The notes under the pieces were generated by a model. That model saw nothing but the letters and a program-made list of their open reading frames with translations, did no database searches and was not told the DNA's origin. Shown in pieces: positions 43,036 through 52,000 of a stretch of 64,000 bases of DNA. This DNA is from Hungatella effluvii (GTDB lineage Bacteria > Bacillota > Clostridia > Lachnospirales > Lachnospiraceae), in NCBI RefSeq assembly GCF_003201875.1, contig NZ_QJKD01000012.1:126001-190000 (forward strand), read 5' to 3'. Position 1 is the first letter of the stretch, and each line of letters begins with the position of its first letter. Both the position numbers and the translations under genes were made by a program.

Positions 43036-44259
43036 CTATTTCGCAATAACCTTAACAAATTTCTTCTTTCCGCGCTTCACAACGACGCCTTCGCCCTCCA
43101 GGCTCTCTTTGGCAAAGACGGCCTTCACGTCATTTACTGCATTGCCGTCAACGGATACGCCGCCCTGTTCCACGTTGCGTCTTGCCTCGGAACGGGAGCC
43201 GGCGAGACCGGATTTATGAAGAATATCGAGAATATCAATGGTTCCTTCTCTGAAATCGTCATCTGTCAGCTCGCAGGTCGGCATATCGGCCGCATTACCG
43301 CCGGTGAACAGTTCGCGGGCGCTCTTCTGAGACTTTTCAGCTTCTTCCTCGCCATGAACCAGCTTTGTCAGCTCGTATGCCAGGATTTCTTTCGCCTGGT
43401 TTAGCTGGCTTCCTTCCCATTTATCCATCTCGTTAATCTGCTCGATCGGCAGGAATGTCAGCATGCGGAGACATTTTAAGACATCTGCGTCGCCCACATT
43501 TCTCCAGTACTGGTAGAAGTCAAACGGAGTGGTCTTGTTCGGATCCAGCCATACAGCGCCGGACTGGGTCTTGCCCATCTTCTTGCCCTCGGAGTTAAGC
43601 AGCAGGGTGATTGTCATGGCGTGAGCATCCTTGCCCAGCTTCCGGCGGATCAGCTCTGTTCCGCCCAGCATGTTGCTCCACTGATCGTCGCCGCCGAACT
43701 GCATATTACAGCCGTAACGCTTAAACAGCTCATAGAAATCGTAGCTCTGCATGATCATGTAGTTGAACTCCAGGAAGCTTAAGCCTTTCTCCATACGCTG
43801 CTTGTAGCATTCGGCTCTCAGCATGTTATTTACAGAAAAATGAGTTCCCACTTCACGCAGGAAATCGACGTAATTCAAATCCAGCAGCCAGTCCGCATTG
43901 TTGACCATCATGGCCTTTCCTTCGGAAAAATCGATAAAACGGCTCATCTGCTTCTTGAAGCAGTCGCAGTTGTGCTGAATCGTATCCACAGTCATCATCT
44001 GGCGTAAATCACTGCGTCCCGACGGATCACCGATCATTCCGGTACCGCCGCCGATCAGCGCGATCGGTTTGTTTCCCGCCTCCTGTAAACGCTTCATCAG
44101 GCAAAGCGCCATAAAATGTCCTACGTGAAGACTGTCCGCTGTTGGGTCAAAGCCAATATAGAATACAGCCTTCCCTTCGTTGATCATTTTGCTGATCTCT
44201 TCTTCATTCGTTACCTGGGCAATGAGGCCGCGGGCTTTGAGTTCTTCGTACGCTGTCAT
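43036..44259 (-). CDS. tyrS: Tyrosyl-tRNA synthetase
   Basis: A 407-residue class I synthetase. The HIGH-type motif is in 'DSLHVGHFMALC' (about residues 43-54), the tyrosine pocket in 'YMIMQSYDFYELF' and 'GGDDQWSNM', the KMSKS-type loop as KMGKT (about 229-233), and a C-terminal S4 RNA-binding domain ('SRSEARRNVEQGGVSVDGNAV'). It charges tRNA-Tyr. A T-box leader with a UAC specifier controls it. Confidence 0.97.
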   Translation of the reverse strand: MTAYEELKARGLIAQVTNEEEISKMINEGKAVFYIGFDPTADSLHVGHFMALCLMKRLQEAGNKPIALIGGGTGMIGDPSGRSDLRQMMTVDTIQHNCDCFKKQMSRFIDFSEGKAMMVNNADWLLDLNYVDFLREVGTHFSVNNMLRAECYKQRMEKGLSFLEFNYMIMQSYDFYELFKRYGCNMQFGGDDQWSNMLGGTELIRRKLGKDAHAMTITLLLNSEGKKMGKTQSGAVWLDPNKTTPFDFYQYWRNVGDADVLKCLRMLTFLPIEQINEMDKWEGSQLNQAKEILAYELTKLVHGEEEAEKSQKSARELFTGGNAADMPTCELTDDDFREGTIDILDILHKSGLAGSRSEARRNVEQGGVSVDGNAVNDVKAVFAKESLEGEGVVVKRGKKKFVKVIAK

Positions 44260-44309
44260 AATTGTTTTCTCCTTTTCTTTAATTTTTGTAGATACTTCCC
44301 TATTACATT

Positions 44310-44624
44310 AAAAAAAGTCCCGTCCTGTTCAAAGGACGAGACTGTAATCCCGTGTTACCACCTTAATTTATAAACGGCTCGCGCCGCTTACCTCTTCGAG
44401 TACGATTGTCATACTCTAGCACGATAACGTGTGCAGGAATCCGTCACAGTCTACTCGCCGATCCGCAGGACTCTCCGTCCTTTCCAGATCTGCTTTCAGT
44501 GTGAAGCTCAAAGATGTATTCACAATCCGCTTTCCACGCGCCTCTCATCAACCGGCTGCTTTCTGTGTGCTGTTGCGCATTATTACTTGTTCTTATCAAC
44601 GCCTTTTTGCATTTATGAAGTTAT
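44310..44624 (-). promoter_or_regulatory. T-box riboswitch, tyrosine specific
   Basis: Minus-strand leader of tyrS. The specifier UAC (44516-44518) lies in the expected GAAUACAUC loop of stem I. The T-box sequence AAGGTGGTAACACGGG is at 44349-44364, followed by the terminator GTCTCGTCCT..AGGACGGGAC with TTTTTTT (44304-44343). Uncharged tRNA-Tyr would pair with both specifier and T-box and prevent termination. Confidence 0.93.
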
Positions 44625-44629
44625 TGATT

Positions 44630-44658
44630 AGTATATGAGGTTTCGGTTTGTTTGTCAA
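44630..44658 (-). promoter_or_regulatory. tyrS sigma-A promoter
   Basis: Minus-strand TTGACA (44653-44658), 17-bp spacer, TATACT (44630-44635). Transcription would start near 44623, giving a leader of about 360 bases. Confidence 0.9.
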
Positions 44659-44676
44659 GAGCCTAAATTTATTTTT

Positions 44677-46533
44677 TCAGCCATCAATTTTCAAAGTCAG
44701 GCCAAGGCTGTATTTTGTATCATCGATAATCAGAGAAACGGCGTATTCCCCCTGAAGACCGCATTTATTCAGCCGGAAGTCCACCTGACGCCCGGAACTC
44801 TGGAATGTGCCCACACACATGGCAGTAAATGACACTGCGGAAGTGGATATGAAATAGTTATGACAGCTTCCCTCCCCGTCTTCTAAGACCAGCATCACCA
44901 GCTGCCCTTTCTCGAAGGTACCATGGAAGGTGTAACGGTCAAACTCTTCACTGATATCCAAGTGGTATTGATCCGGAATGGTGCTTATACTATATTCTGT
45001 CTCGGCGGCGGTTCCGAATTCCGGCGTTTTTCCTAATGTCCCCAGTACTGTTCCGCGTCCCAGCGTCAAGTTCTCCCCTTCGCTGTAAAGAGCCATTTTC
45101 TTTGCGCGGTAATAATTGGCGTTCAGGCACATTTCATAGACAACGCTGCCGTCCAGAAGCTCCACGGTCTTTGACTCAAGCCGGACATTTTTGTTCTCAA
45201 AATATCTGCGGGAGCCGACTCCTTCGCAGGTGATACCGTCAAGGGAGGCAATCCCGCCGGAATGCACCAGATAATTCCCCTCTCCGTAGTAGTCCACGTT
45301 GGAGATGTAGGGCGAGAAGAACTCATTTCCCCGTTCCTTTCCGTACTGCCAGATCTGTCGGACGGTCCGGTTCTCCCGGTCGATGCTAAAACGCACACCT
45401 CTTGAGTAATTGTCTTTTCCCAGGCGGTAGTGCTCCGGGTTTTTAGAACGGTAATGGCCGTTGTCAAAGGTCATAACATCACCGTCCGGGGTTATGAGAC
45501 ATGCGTGCTGTTCATACTGCCATTCCAGATCGCCTACCGGCTTTAAGAAGTACGCTTCCCTCATATCCTCCGGCCAGCCTTCCGGATCCCCCAGAATCCA
45601 GTTCAGTTTTCCGGTCTGAAAATCGATGTTGATCAGGACATCCTGATGGCGGCCGGATAGTGTGATGGAATCCGTCTTTTTATCATACCACAGGGCATTA
45701 TTGTGGAACCAGTCATGGCGGCTCCAGCTTCCGGAAGGAGCGGCATCCTGAGGCAGAATATCTTTGAAGTCCCAGGTTTTTAAAATCGAACCATCCGCCC
45801 TGTCAATCAGGACGCACATATCCTCCACCGTGCCATTTTCAAAGCACTCCGTCAATACAAGGAGGTTCCCATCCTCCATCTCAAACTGGTCGTGGTGATA
45901 GCCGCCGGGAAGACGGTATTCGGCATAGATTTTTCCGATCAGGTCCATTTCCCACAGCCCTGTCGTATAATACGGTTTCTCCAGAAGGCGGGGGGAACCG
46001 ATGGAAAAACGGCCGTTCTGCAGTTCCTTTATGGCGAAGGTGATGTTTTCCGTGCAGTACCAGCGGCAGTCTCCGCGGTAATCGTAAGCCGCCGGAAGCG
46101 CGCCCATGGCGGGTACGACGAACATCATTTTTCCGCCCATATACGCGGCTGTCGTGTCAATGGACTCCGGCAGCTTGACGGCGCTGTCCAGCGGGCCGGT
46201 GGTGATCATGATTTCTTTACGCCGCCCATCCGACAACCTCAGTTCCACGGTGTTATCCGTTCCCGGATACAGGCCAAGGACCGGTATTACGTGTTCATAC
46301 GCCTCCGGAAATGATTTCGCGATGTCTCCGCTGGCTTCCATCCCTTTCACCGTAATGCTCACACTCGCCTTCTCCTCCGTAAAAAAAGCGATCACGGCAG
46401 TGAGAGGCGCTATGCCGTAAGGATTTACCGTAACGAGCGGATTTTCAAATGAGCTGTGTTCCCGGTGAAAGTTCTCCATAAATTCCTGTTCTGCTGCGGC
46501 CTGCTGGTCAATAAAATGTTCTATTGTTTTCAT
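44677..46533 (-). CDS. Arylsulfate sulfotransferase (ASST family)
   Basis: A 618-residue enzyme with an N-terminal beta-sandwich (about residues 40-125; 'NPLVTVNPYGIAPLTAVIAF') and a six-bladed propeller. Active-site-like segments are 'GGYHHDQFEM', 'SRHDWFHNNALW' and 'EQHACLI', with conserved His residues, one of which is the sulfated intermediate in the family. It moves sulfate from one phenol to another without PAPS. It has no signal peptide, unlike proteobacterial AssT, so it should be cytoplasmic. It follows the SLC13 transporter gene by 17 bp. Confidence 0.88.
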   Translation of the reverse strand: MKTIEHFIDQQAAAEQEFMENFHREHSSFENPLVTVNPYGIAPLTAVIAFFTEEKASVSITVKGMEASGDIAKSFPEAYEHVIPVLGLYPGTDNTVELRLSDGRRKEIMITTGPLDSAVKLPESIDTTAAYMGGKMMFVVPAMGALPAAYDYRGDCRWYCTENITFAIKELQNGRFSIGSPRLLEKPYYTTGLWEMDLIGKIYAEYRLPGGYHHDQFEMEDGNLLVLTECFENGTVEDMCVLIDRADGSILKTWDFKDILPQDAAPSGSWSRHDWFHNNALWYDKKTDSITLSGRHQDVLINIDFQTGKLNWILGDPEGWPEDMREAYFLKPVGDLEWQYEQHACLITPDGDVMTFDNGHYRSKNPEHYRLGKDNYSRGVRFSIDRENRTVRQIWQYGKERGNEFFSPYISNVDYYGEGNYLVHSGGIASLDGITCEGVGSRRYFENKNVRLESKTVELLDGSVVYEMCLNANYYRAKKMALYSEGENLTLGRGTVLGTLGKTPEFGTAAETEYSISTIPDQYHLDISEEFDRYTFHGTFEKGQLVMLVLEDGEGSCHNYFISTSAVSFTAMCVGTFQSSGRQVDFRLNKCGLQGEYAVSLIIDDTKYSLGLTLKIDG

Positions 46534-46550
46534 CCTGTTCCTCCTGTTAT

Positions 46551-47987
46551 TTATGAAAAGAAAATATTAGCGATGGGCAGGCCCACGGCCAAGACGGCAA
46601 TCAGACTGATTATGCTCATCAGGATTCCGTATTTATAGATATCACCAATTTTCAGCCATTTCGTATTTCCGTGCAGGATGGCCGATGTCGTGGAGGCTGC
46701 CGGCGTCACAACGGCAATACACACCATATACATGGACAAGCAGGCAATGGCCGCGGAGCCGGCGCCGATCTGCTGCGAAAATACATGGATAATTGGTATG
46801 AGCAGCATGCCTACCACCATATTGTTGCAGATATTGGTGAGAACACACGCAATGACAACAATGGTAATGGTGAAGACCAGCGGACTCTGCCCCTCGAATA
46901 CAGGCGTTAGAATCTGCTTCAATAACACGGTGATTCCAGTAGCTTCATCGGTCAATGCATTTCCGATGGTCAATGCAGAGCCTACAATCAGCACAACGGA
47001 CCAGATCATGTATTTGGAAACAATCGTCTTAAAATTAACCAGCGGCTTTTTATCTACGTGGATCAGGCAGCATACGGTTATGATAAAGACGGGGACTGCA
47101 TTCTGTGTATCCTTTAACAGCTGCTGCAGAGCCCCTTCCGGCAAAAGAGAGGGAGCCAGCACCCAGATGATAAAAAAGAGCAGGGCAAAGCTTAAGCTTT
47201 TCTGGCGGAGATTCATGGGAGGCAGCGGATTTTTGTCAAAAAGCCCGGCATCGATCTGTTTCAGCGGCGTCACGTCCGGCTTAAGTACGAAACGCATGAG
47301 CAGAAGGATGGCCGCCAGCGCCGTCAGAGAAATCGCCGCTGCGGTTACCATATAGGGAAGGTATTCGATCGCCGTCCCGGTCACCTTTGCATAATTGCCC
47401 AGCAACCCCGGGAGCGCGCCCTTGAAAGGTGTTGTCGCAAACCCAAAGGAAGCCGCCATTACCACGGAGATCAGCATTAAGGTCACATACCGGTCGCCTT
47501 CTTTATAGCCGATTACCGCAAATAAGCTGTAGAGAATCGGCCAGAAAATGAATATGGTGGGACTCGGAGCGGTCAATACGGATAAAAGATATACTCCCAG
47601 TAAAAGCATTGCGGTGAATACCCATGGTCGTCCGTTATTGATCCTGCGGGTGATAAACCAGCGGGAAATATACTCGCAGATTCCTTCTTCTGTTATGGCT
47701 CCCGTCAGCATGATGACAAAGAACAGCATGATGACGATTGGATTTCCGAAGGTCGAGCTCAAAAGGCCGTTAAAACTGCCGAAACCGGTAAATCCTAACA
47801 TCAGGACACCGAACAGACTGGGCCAGAGCGTATCGACAAAGGTCCATAGATACATCGTTCCAAGAAAGACGCCTAATACCTTGACTCCGACTTCCGTAAC
47901 TGGTCCAAAGGGAGAAATAAAACGGAAAACCAGCATAATCAATATGCCAATAATACAATGAATATAATACTTAACCCCTGATTTCAT
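46551..47987 (-). CDS. SLC13/DASS-type anion permease
   Basis: A 478-residue membrane protein with about 12 spans. The two DASS clamshell repeats are visible in 'FGNPIVIMLFFVIMLTGAITEEGI' and 'VVTPAASTTSAILHGN' (about residues 430-445). SLC13 proteins carry dicarboxylates or sulfate with sodium. Paired with an arylsulfotransferase and a divergent Crp/Fnr regulator, it probably moves an aryl sulfate, sulfate or phenolic acid (inference). AAAAGGAG precedes its ATG. Confidence 0.85.
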   Translation of the reverse strand: MKSGVKYYIHCIIGILIMLVFRFISPFGPVTEVGVKVLGVFLGTMYLWTFVDTLWPSLFGVLMLGFTGFGSFNGLLSSTFGNPIVIMLFFVIMLTGAITEEGICEYISRWFITRRINNGRPWVFTAMLLLGVYLLSVLTAPSPTIFIFWPILYSLFAVIGYKEGDRYVTLMLISVVMAASFGFATTPFKGALPGLLGNYAKVTGTAIEYLPYMVTAAAISLTALAAILLLMRFVLKPDVTPLKQIDAGLFDKNPLPPMNLRQKSLSFALLFFIIWVLAPSLLPEGALQQLLKDTQNAVPVFIITVCCLIHVDKKPLVNFKTIVSKYMIWSVVLIVGSALTIGNALTDEATGITVLLKQILTPVFEGQSPLVFTITIVVIACVLTNICNNMVVGMLLIPIIHVFSQQIGAGSAAIACLSMYMVCIAVVTPAASTTSAILHGNTKWLKIGDIYKYGILMSIISLIAVLAVGLPIANIFFS

Positions 47988-48027
47988 GGTGCTTCTCCTT
48001 TTATCGGTTGAATTTGTCTGAGTACTC

Positions 48028-48068
48028 TGTTAAGATAATAACATACGACTGCTGTTAAAAAAATAGCA
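48028..48068. promoter_or_regulatory. Two CRP-geometry operators in the divergent promoter region
   Basis: TGTTAagataaTAACA (48028-48043) is a perfect 5-6-5 inverted repeat and TGTTAaaaaaaTAGCA (48053-48068) has one mismatch. Their centres are 25 bp apart. This is the layout of Crp/Fnr-family sites (compare TGTGA-N6-TCACA), and a Crp/Fnr-family gene starts 72 bp away. Confidence 0.75.
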
Positions 48069-48140
48069 ATCACTAAACATCGCTTATAAAATAAAAAAAG
48101 GATGCATCTTTTATGTGCATGTTGTACAACCGGAGGGACT

Positions 48141-48830
48141 GTGAAGGAGAACGAAAGAGATCATTTTTTAGAAATTCTATGCAAAGAGGGCACCAGGATC
48201 CAATTGGACAAAAACCAGTACTTTTCTTCGATCATCAATCATGAAAATACTGCCTACTGTCTGATATCCGGCGTATGCGCCCTGCTGCGTTTCACCCAAA
48301 ACGGGGAAGAGATTATCTATCACTATTTCAGGGAAAAGGATTTGATCGGCGGCGTGCCGTTTTTTCTATCCCACAAGGGGGCAGCCCAGGTTAATTCACT
48401 CTATAGCTTCTGTTCTTTGTATACAAAAACAGAGTGCATTCTATACAAGATTCCTTTTTCCGTACTGGAGAGAAAGATAAAAGAAGAGCCGGAAATCGGC
48501 TACTGGATCAGCGAAGGAATCGCCCGGCATTTTATGGAGGAAATCTCCCATGTACATTCTTCGAAGGAGGATCATACGTCGGGGCGTCTCTGCCGGACTC
48601 TGATTGAGCTGGCAAATGAAAAGAACGGAAGATATGAACTTCAAAAATATTTTACCTACACCGAACTGGCCAGATACCTTGGAGTCCATTCGGTAACCGT
48701 TTCCAAAATCATGCTGGTGCTGAAAAAAATGAAGGTGATTGAAAAGGAAGGTCACAAAACCGTAATCTGTGATATGGAGCAGTTAAAGTATCTTGCAGAA
48801 AATCCACATGAAATCGGTGATTTTTCGTAA
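48141..48830 (+). CDS. Crp/Fnr-family transcriptional regulator
   Basis: A 229-residue regulator. Residues 1-130 form a cyclic-nucleotide-binding-type beta roll ('FSSIINHENTAYCLISGVCALLRFTQNGEEIIYHYFREKDLIGG'), followed by the dimer helix and a C-terminal winged helix ('FTYTELARYLGVHSVTVSKIMLVLKKMKVIEKEG'). It lacks the cysteine cluster of Fnr, so it probably binds a small ligand. The start taken is GTG at 48141 after GGAGGG; an ATG at 48102 has its G-rich site too close. It is divergent from the transporter and sulfotransferase genes. Its stop codon is formed by the end of the palindromic element 48827-48977. Confidence 0.88.
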   Translation: MKENERDHFLEILCKEGTRIQLDKNQYFSSIINHENTAYCLISGVCALLRFTQNGEEIIYHYFREKDLIGGVPFFLSHKGAAQVNSLYSFCSLYTKTECILYKIPFSVLERKIKEEPEIGYWISEGIARHFMEEISHVHSSKEDHTSGRLCRTLIELANEKNGRYELQKYFTYTELARYLGVHSVTVSKIMLVLKKMKVIEKEGHKTVICDMEQLKYLAENPHEIGDFS

Positions 48831-48977
48831 CAGTTCAGACGGCGGGAAAATCAGTGCAAAGGCGGACGTTAAGCTTGCCTATAAGACCGTTTTTGCGCTG
48901 ATTTTTGCATCGGATGGATATCCGATGCTTCTTGACCGGCTTTTGGGGTCAAGAAGATAAGCCGTCTGGACTGTTAC
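48827..48977. repeat. 151-bp element folding as a four-way junction
   Basis: Ends GTAACAGTTCAGACGGC / GCCGTCTGGACTGTTAC pair as a closing stem of about 17 bp. Inside are three hairpins: AAAATCAGTGCAAAGGCGG/CCGTTTTTGCGCTGATTTT (differences allow G-U pairs), GCATCGGAT/ATCCGATGC and CTTCTTGACC/GGTCAAGAAG. The termini resemble those of the mobile repeats at 6560 and 33377. The flanking octamers GATTTTTC and GAGTTCTC agree at six of eight positions, perhaps an eroded target duplication. Its first bases supply the TAA of the Crp/Fnr gene. Confidence 0.7.
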
Positions 48978-49013
48978 GAGTTCTCCACGCAGGAAGATGA
49001 ATAGGATCAGACG

Positions 49014-49044
49014 TATGCCCCCTGTCTGCTTGACAGGGGGCATA
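49014..49044. terminator. Terminator between crp-like gene and GH59 gene
   Basis: TATGCCCCCTGTC / GACAGGGGGCATA with a 5-base loop, followed on the plus strand by TCTATTTGTTTTTATTTT. It ends the plus-strand transcript and probably also the long minus-strand gene. Confidence 0.8.
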
Positions 49045-49055
49045 TCTATTTGTTT

Positions 49056-52000
49056 TTATTTTACCCATTTTCCATCGCTGCCGACCCGGTACCCATCTGC
49101 AGTGGCAGTGTTTTTAGCCATGGTACCGTCTGCATTCAGATAATACCATGCGCCGTTGTATTCCAGCCAGCGGTTCCCATACATGGCTCCGCTCTGTCCT
49201 AAATAATACCAGTTTCCGTTATATTCCAGCCAGTGGTTTTCATACATGGCTCCGCTTTCGTCCACGAAGTACCAGACGTCTGCATCCATCATCCACTCGT
49301 TGGCCGCCATCCTGCCGTCCCCCTTAAAGAAATACCAGGAACCGTTAATGCGTCCCCATTCATTTCTGGCAGGCTGGCCGTTTGGCTTCGTGTACCGCCA
49401 GCTTCCGCCGTCCTGCTTCCAGCTTCCGCCGTCCATGCTGCTGCTCGGTTTGGGAACGGGTTTGGCCTCATAAGTATCCGTACTTCCGGAACTGCCGCTG
49501 CTGCTTTCGGCCGGTCTGACGGTCACCCACAGGTAATCCTGGAACACCCTGGCGTCGCCGTTTTTGTCGATTCCGGTGTAAGAAACAGTCACCTTGATAT
49601 CGCCGGAAATCATGAACAGTGCCGGACTGATTTTGTAATCACTGATCGGTTCCTCCACGGCTTCCCCTGTTTCACGGTTCATCCGGATAGCCGTCACCAC
49701 CATTCCTGCCGGGGCAAACATATCCCCCACACGGTATACTGTCTGACTTGGCTGGGCAGTGATGTTAATTTTTTCTGTGTAAAAGCCCTCTTCCGCCTCA
49801 TCGGCTACGGAGACATCAACGGTTGCCTGGAACTCCTTTTCTTCCTGATTCTTACCGGTTCCCATATAGACTACCGTGACCTTCTTATTGCCCGATGTGC
49901 TGAAATCGTATTGACAGTCCAGCTCTTCCAGCGGAATTTCCACCGCTCTCGTGGCATTCCCCGGACTGGCCTTTTGGATATCCATCACCTTCATTCCTTC
50001 CGGATTGAACTCCTCTCCGACCTTGTATACGACCTTCTTCGGCTTTTTATTAACCCGGATGCGGGTCGTGTAATACTCCGGTTCCACCGGTTCATCCTCT
50101 ACGGTTACGGTAAAGGAGTCGGTAAACTCTATCCGCTCGCCGTCGCTGTTCTCGTCCTCGTAGATAACCTCGACGGTTGCCTTCCCCGCTTTGCTGAAAT
50201 CGTAGTCTGTCACATAATCCGATATCTCGATGTCTCTTTCCGCGTTGCTGGGGCTGGCTTTCTGGTGAGCCTTCACCACCATGCCGGCAGTGTCTAACTC
50301 GTCGCCCGTATAGTATTTCATCTTGTCCGGCTTCTCGGTCACTTTAATCTTTGTTGTATAGTACTCGGTGCCTTCCTCTGTTACGACTACCCGGAAGGTG
50401 TCCGTATATACGGTTCCACTCTTTCCGGCCGCCGATACGGTAATCTCCTTTTCACCGGGAGTCCCGGAATTTAAAGTACTTACGGTGTACTGGTCTTCCT
50501 CCAGTTCGACTCTGGTCGCGTCACTCATGGTGGCCACCACCACCATACCGGCGGTATCCAGTTTTTCACCAATCCGGTATTCTGTCTTATCCGGAAGTCT
50601 TTCCACCTTCACTCCGCTGATATCCAGCACCTCCGGCTGTTTCGCAACTGCCAGCCAGCTGATAACCGGATCATTTTTACTTACCTTGTCAACTCTTAAC
50701 GTTATTGTATCCGCCTTCTCCAAAGTGAAATTCAGAGTCTTTTCATCCTGCGCCCCATATCCGGAGAGAGACAGGTTCTCTGCTGCCAGTTCTTTTCCGT
50801 CCGCCAGAACCACAGCCCTCATGGAACGCGGCTCCCACCATTCGTTGACGCCGACGGTAAGAGAATATGCTCCCGCTTCCAAAGGCAGATAATAGATAAC
50901 CGGATTGCCTCCTCCCATGTAGATTCCAGAGCTGAACTTATCATTCAAATCGGTGTCTGGCTTCGTTACCACGCCAGTCTTGTTAAAGCCCCACTTCGTA
51001 CCATCGGAAATCTGATCGGCCTTCTCATTCTTCAGCTGATCTCCAAGAAGACTGCGAACCGCCTCGTAGACAGGCGTAGTTCCATCTTCCGGATCCGCGC
51101 TGAAGCTGTCAATGAAATATAAGGTGTCTTCCGGTACCACCTCTACCGGAATAATGGCCTGAAGATCTTTGCCGCCTTCCACAGTTCCTTTTAAACGGAC
51201 CGTCTGATACGGCACGGAGAAGGTATCCTCCTCGTTATTGGTCCAATCGACCTTCGCAGTACTCTCAGTGCCATCTGCAAGCTTCACCCTCACTTCTTCC
51301 GGCAGAATGTCTTCTTCGATCACACTGCCTTCGGTAACAGCCAGGTAATCCGGCAGCCTGTCATCGATAACCTCTACAGGCTGATCCAGACGCAGCAGCA
51401 AGTCTTTGGCCGCCCGAAGCCTGATTGCTGCCGTATCGATTTCCAGCTGGGTCGCTTCTGTCTCCTTCTCCAGGACTGTCCGCGCCGCAGCCAGTGCATC
51501 AGCGAAGTTTTTCCAGTGATCGGCGGTATATTCCGCCTCCTGGTACGTTCCGCACTCGGCAACCAGCGTCTTTAAGGCTTCGTTTCCGCCTCCCGGCAAA
51601 GCTTCGCCGAGAATGTAAACGCCGTCAATGACAAGCGTTCCGCTCTTCACCACCACCTTAAAGGTATGATCTCCTGACGCAAGGCCGTCAAATACAATTG
51701 TGGAATAGCGTTTGCTGCTGGAATTGTTTTCTATATTTTCTGCTGTCTTAATGCCATCTGCGTAGATATCCGCCTGAACGCCGTCCCCATTTTCACCTAC
51801 CAGCATGAATCCGGTTCCTCTGCCGTCAAACGTCACATACGACTCTTCCCCAGACTTGTTGTAGGAGGTGGTCCGGTACCAGTTATCCGCGCTGCCGTTT
51901 CCGGGACCAGCCAGCGTCCAGTTATCACTGTACTGTACCTCGTCGTCGTGGTCATCATAAAAGGCTGTCGCATACGGTACGTAGCCCGGGATCTTCTCCA

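Noticed and set aside
49233..50297. A 354-codon plus-strand frame inside the GH59 gene
   Set aside because: It lies wholly opposite the repeat-rich 3' part of a clear secreted protein; composition is that of a shadow frame.
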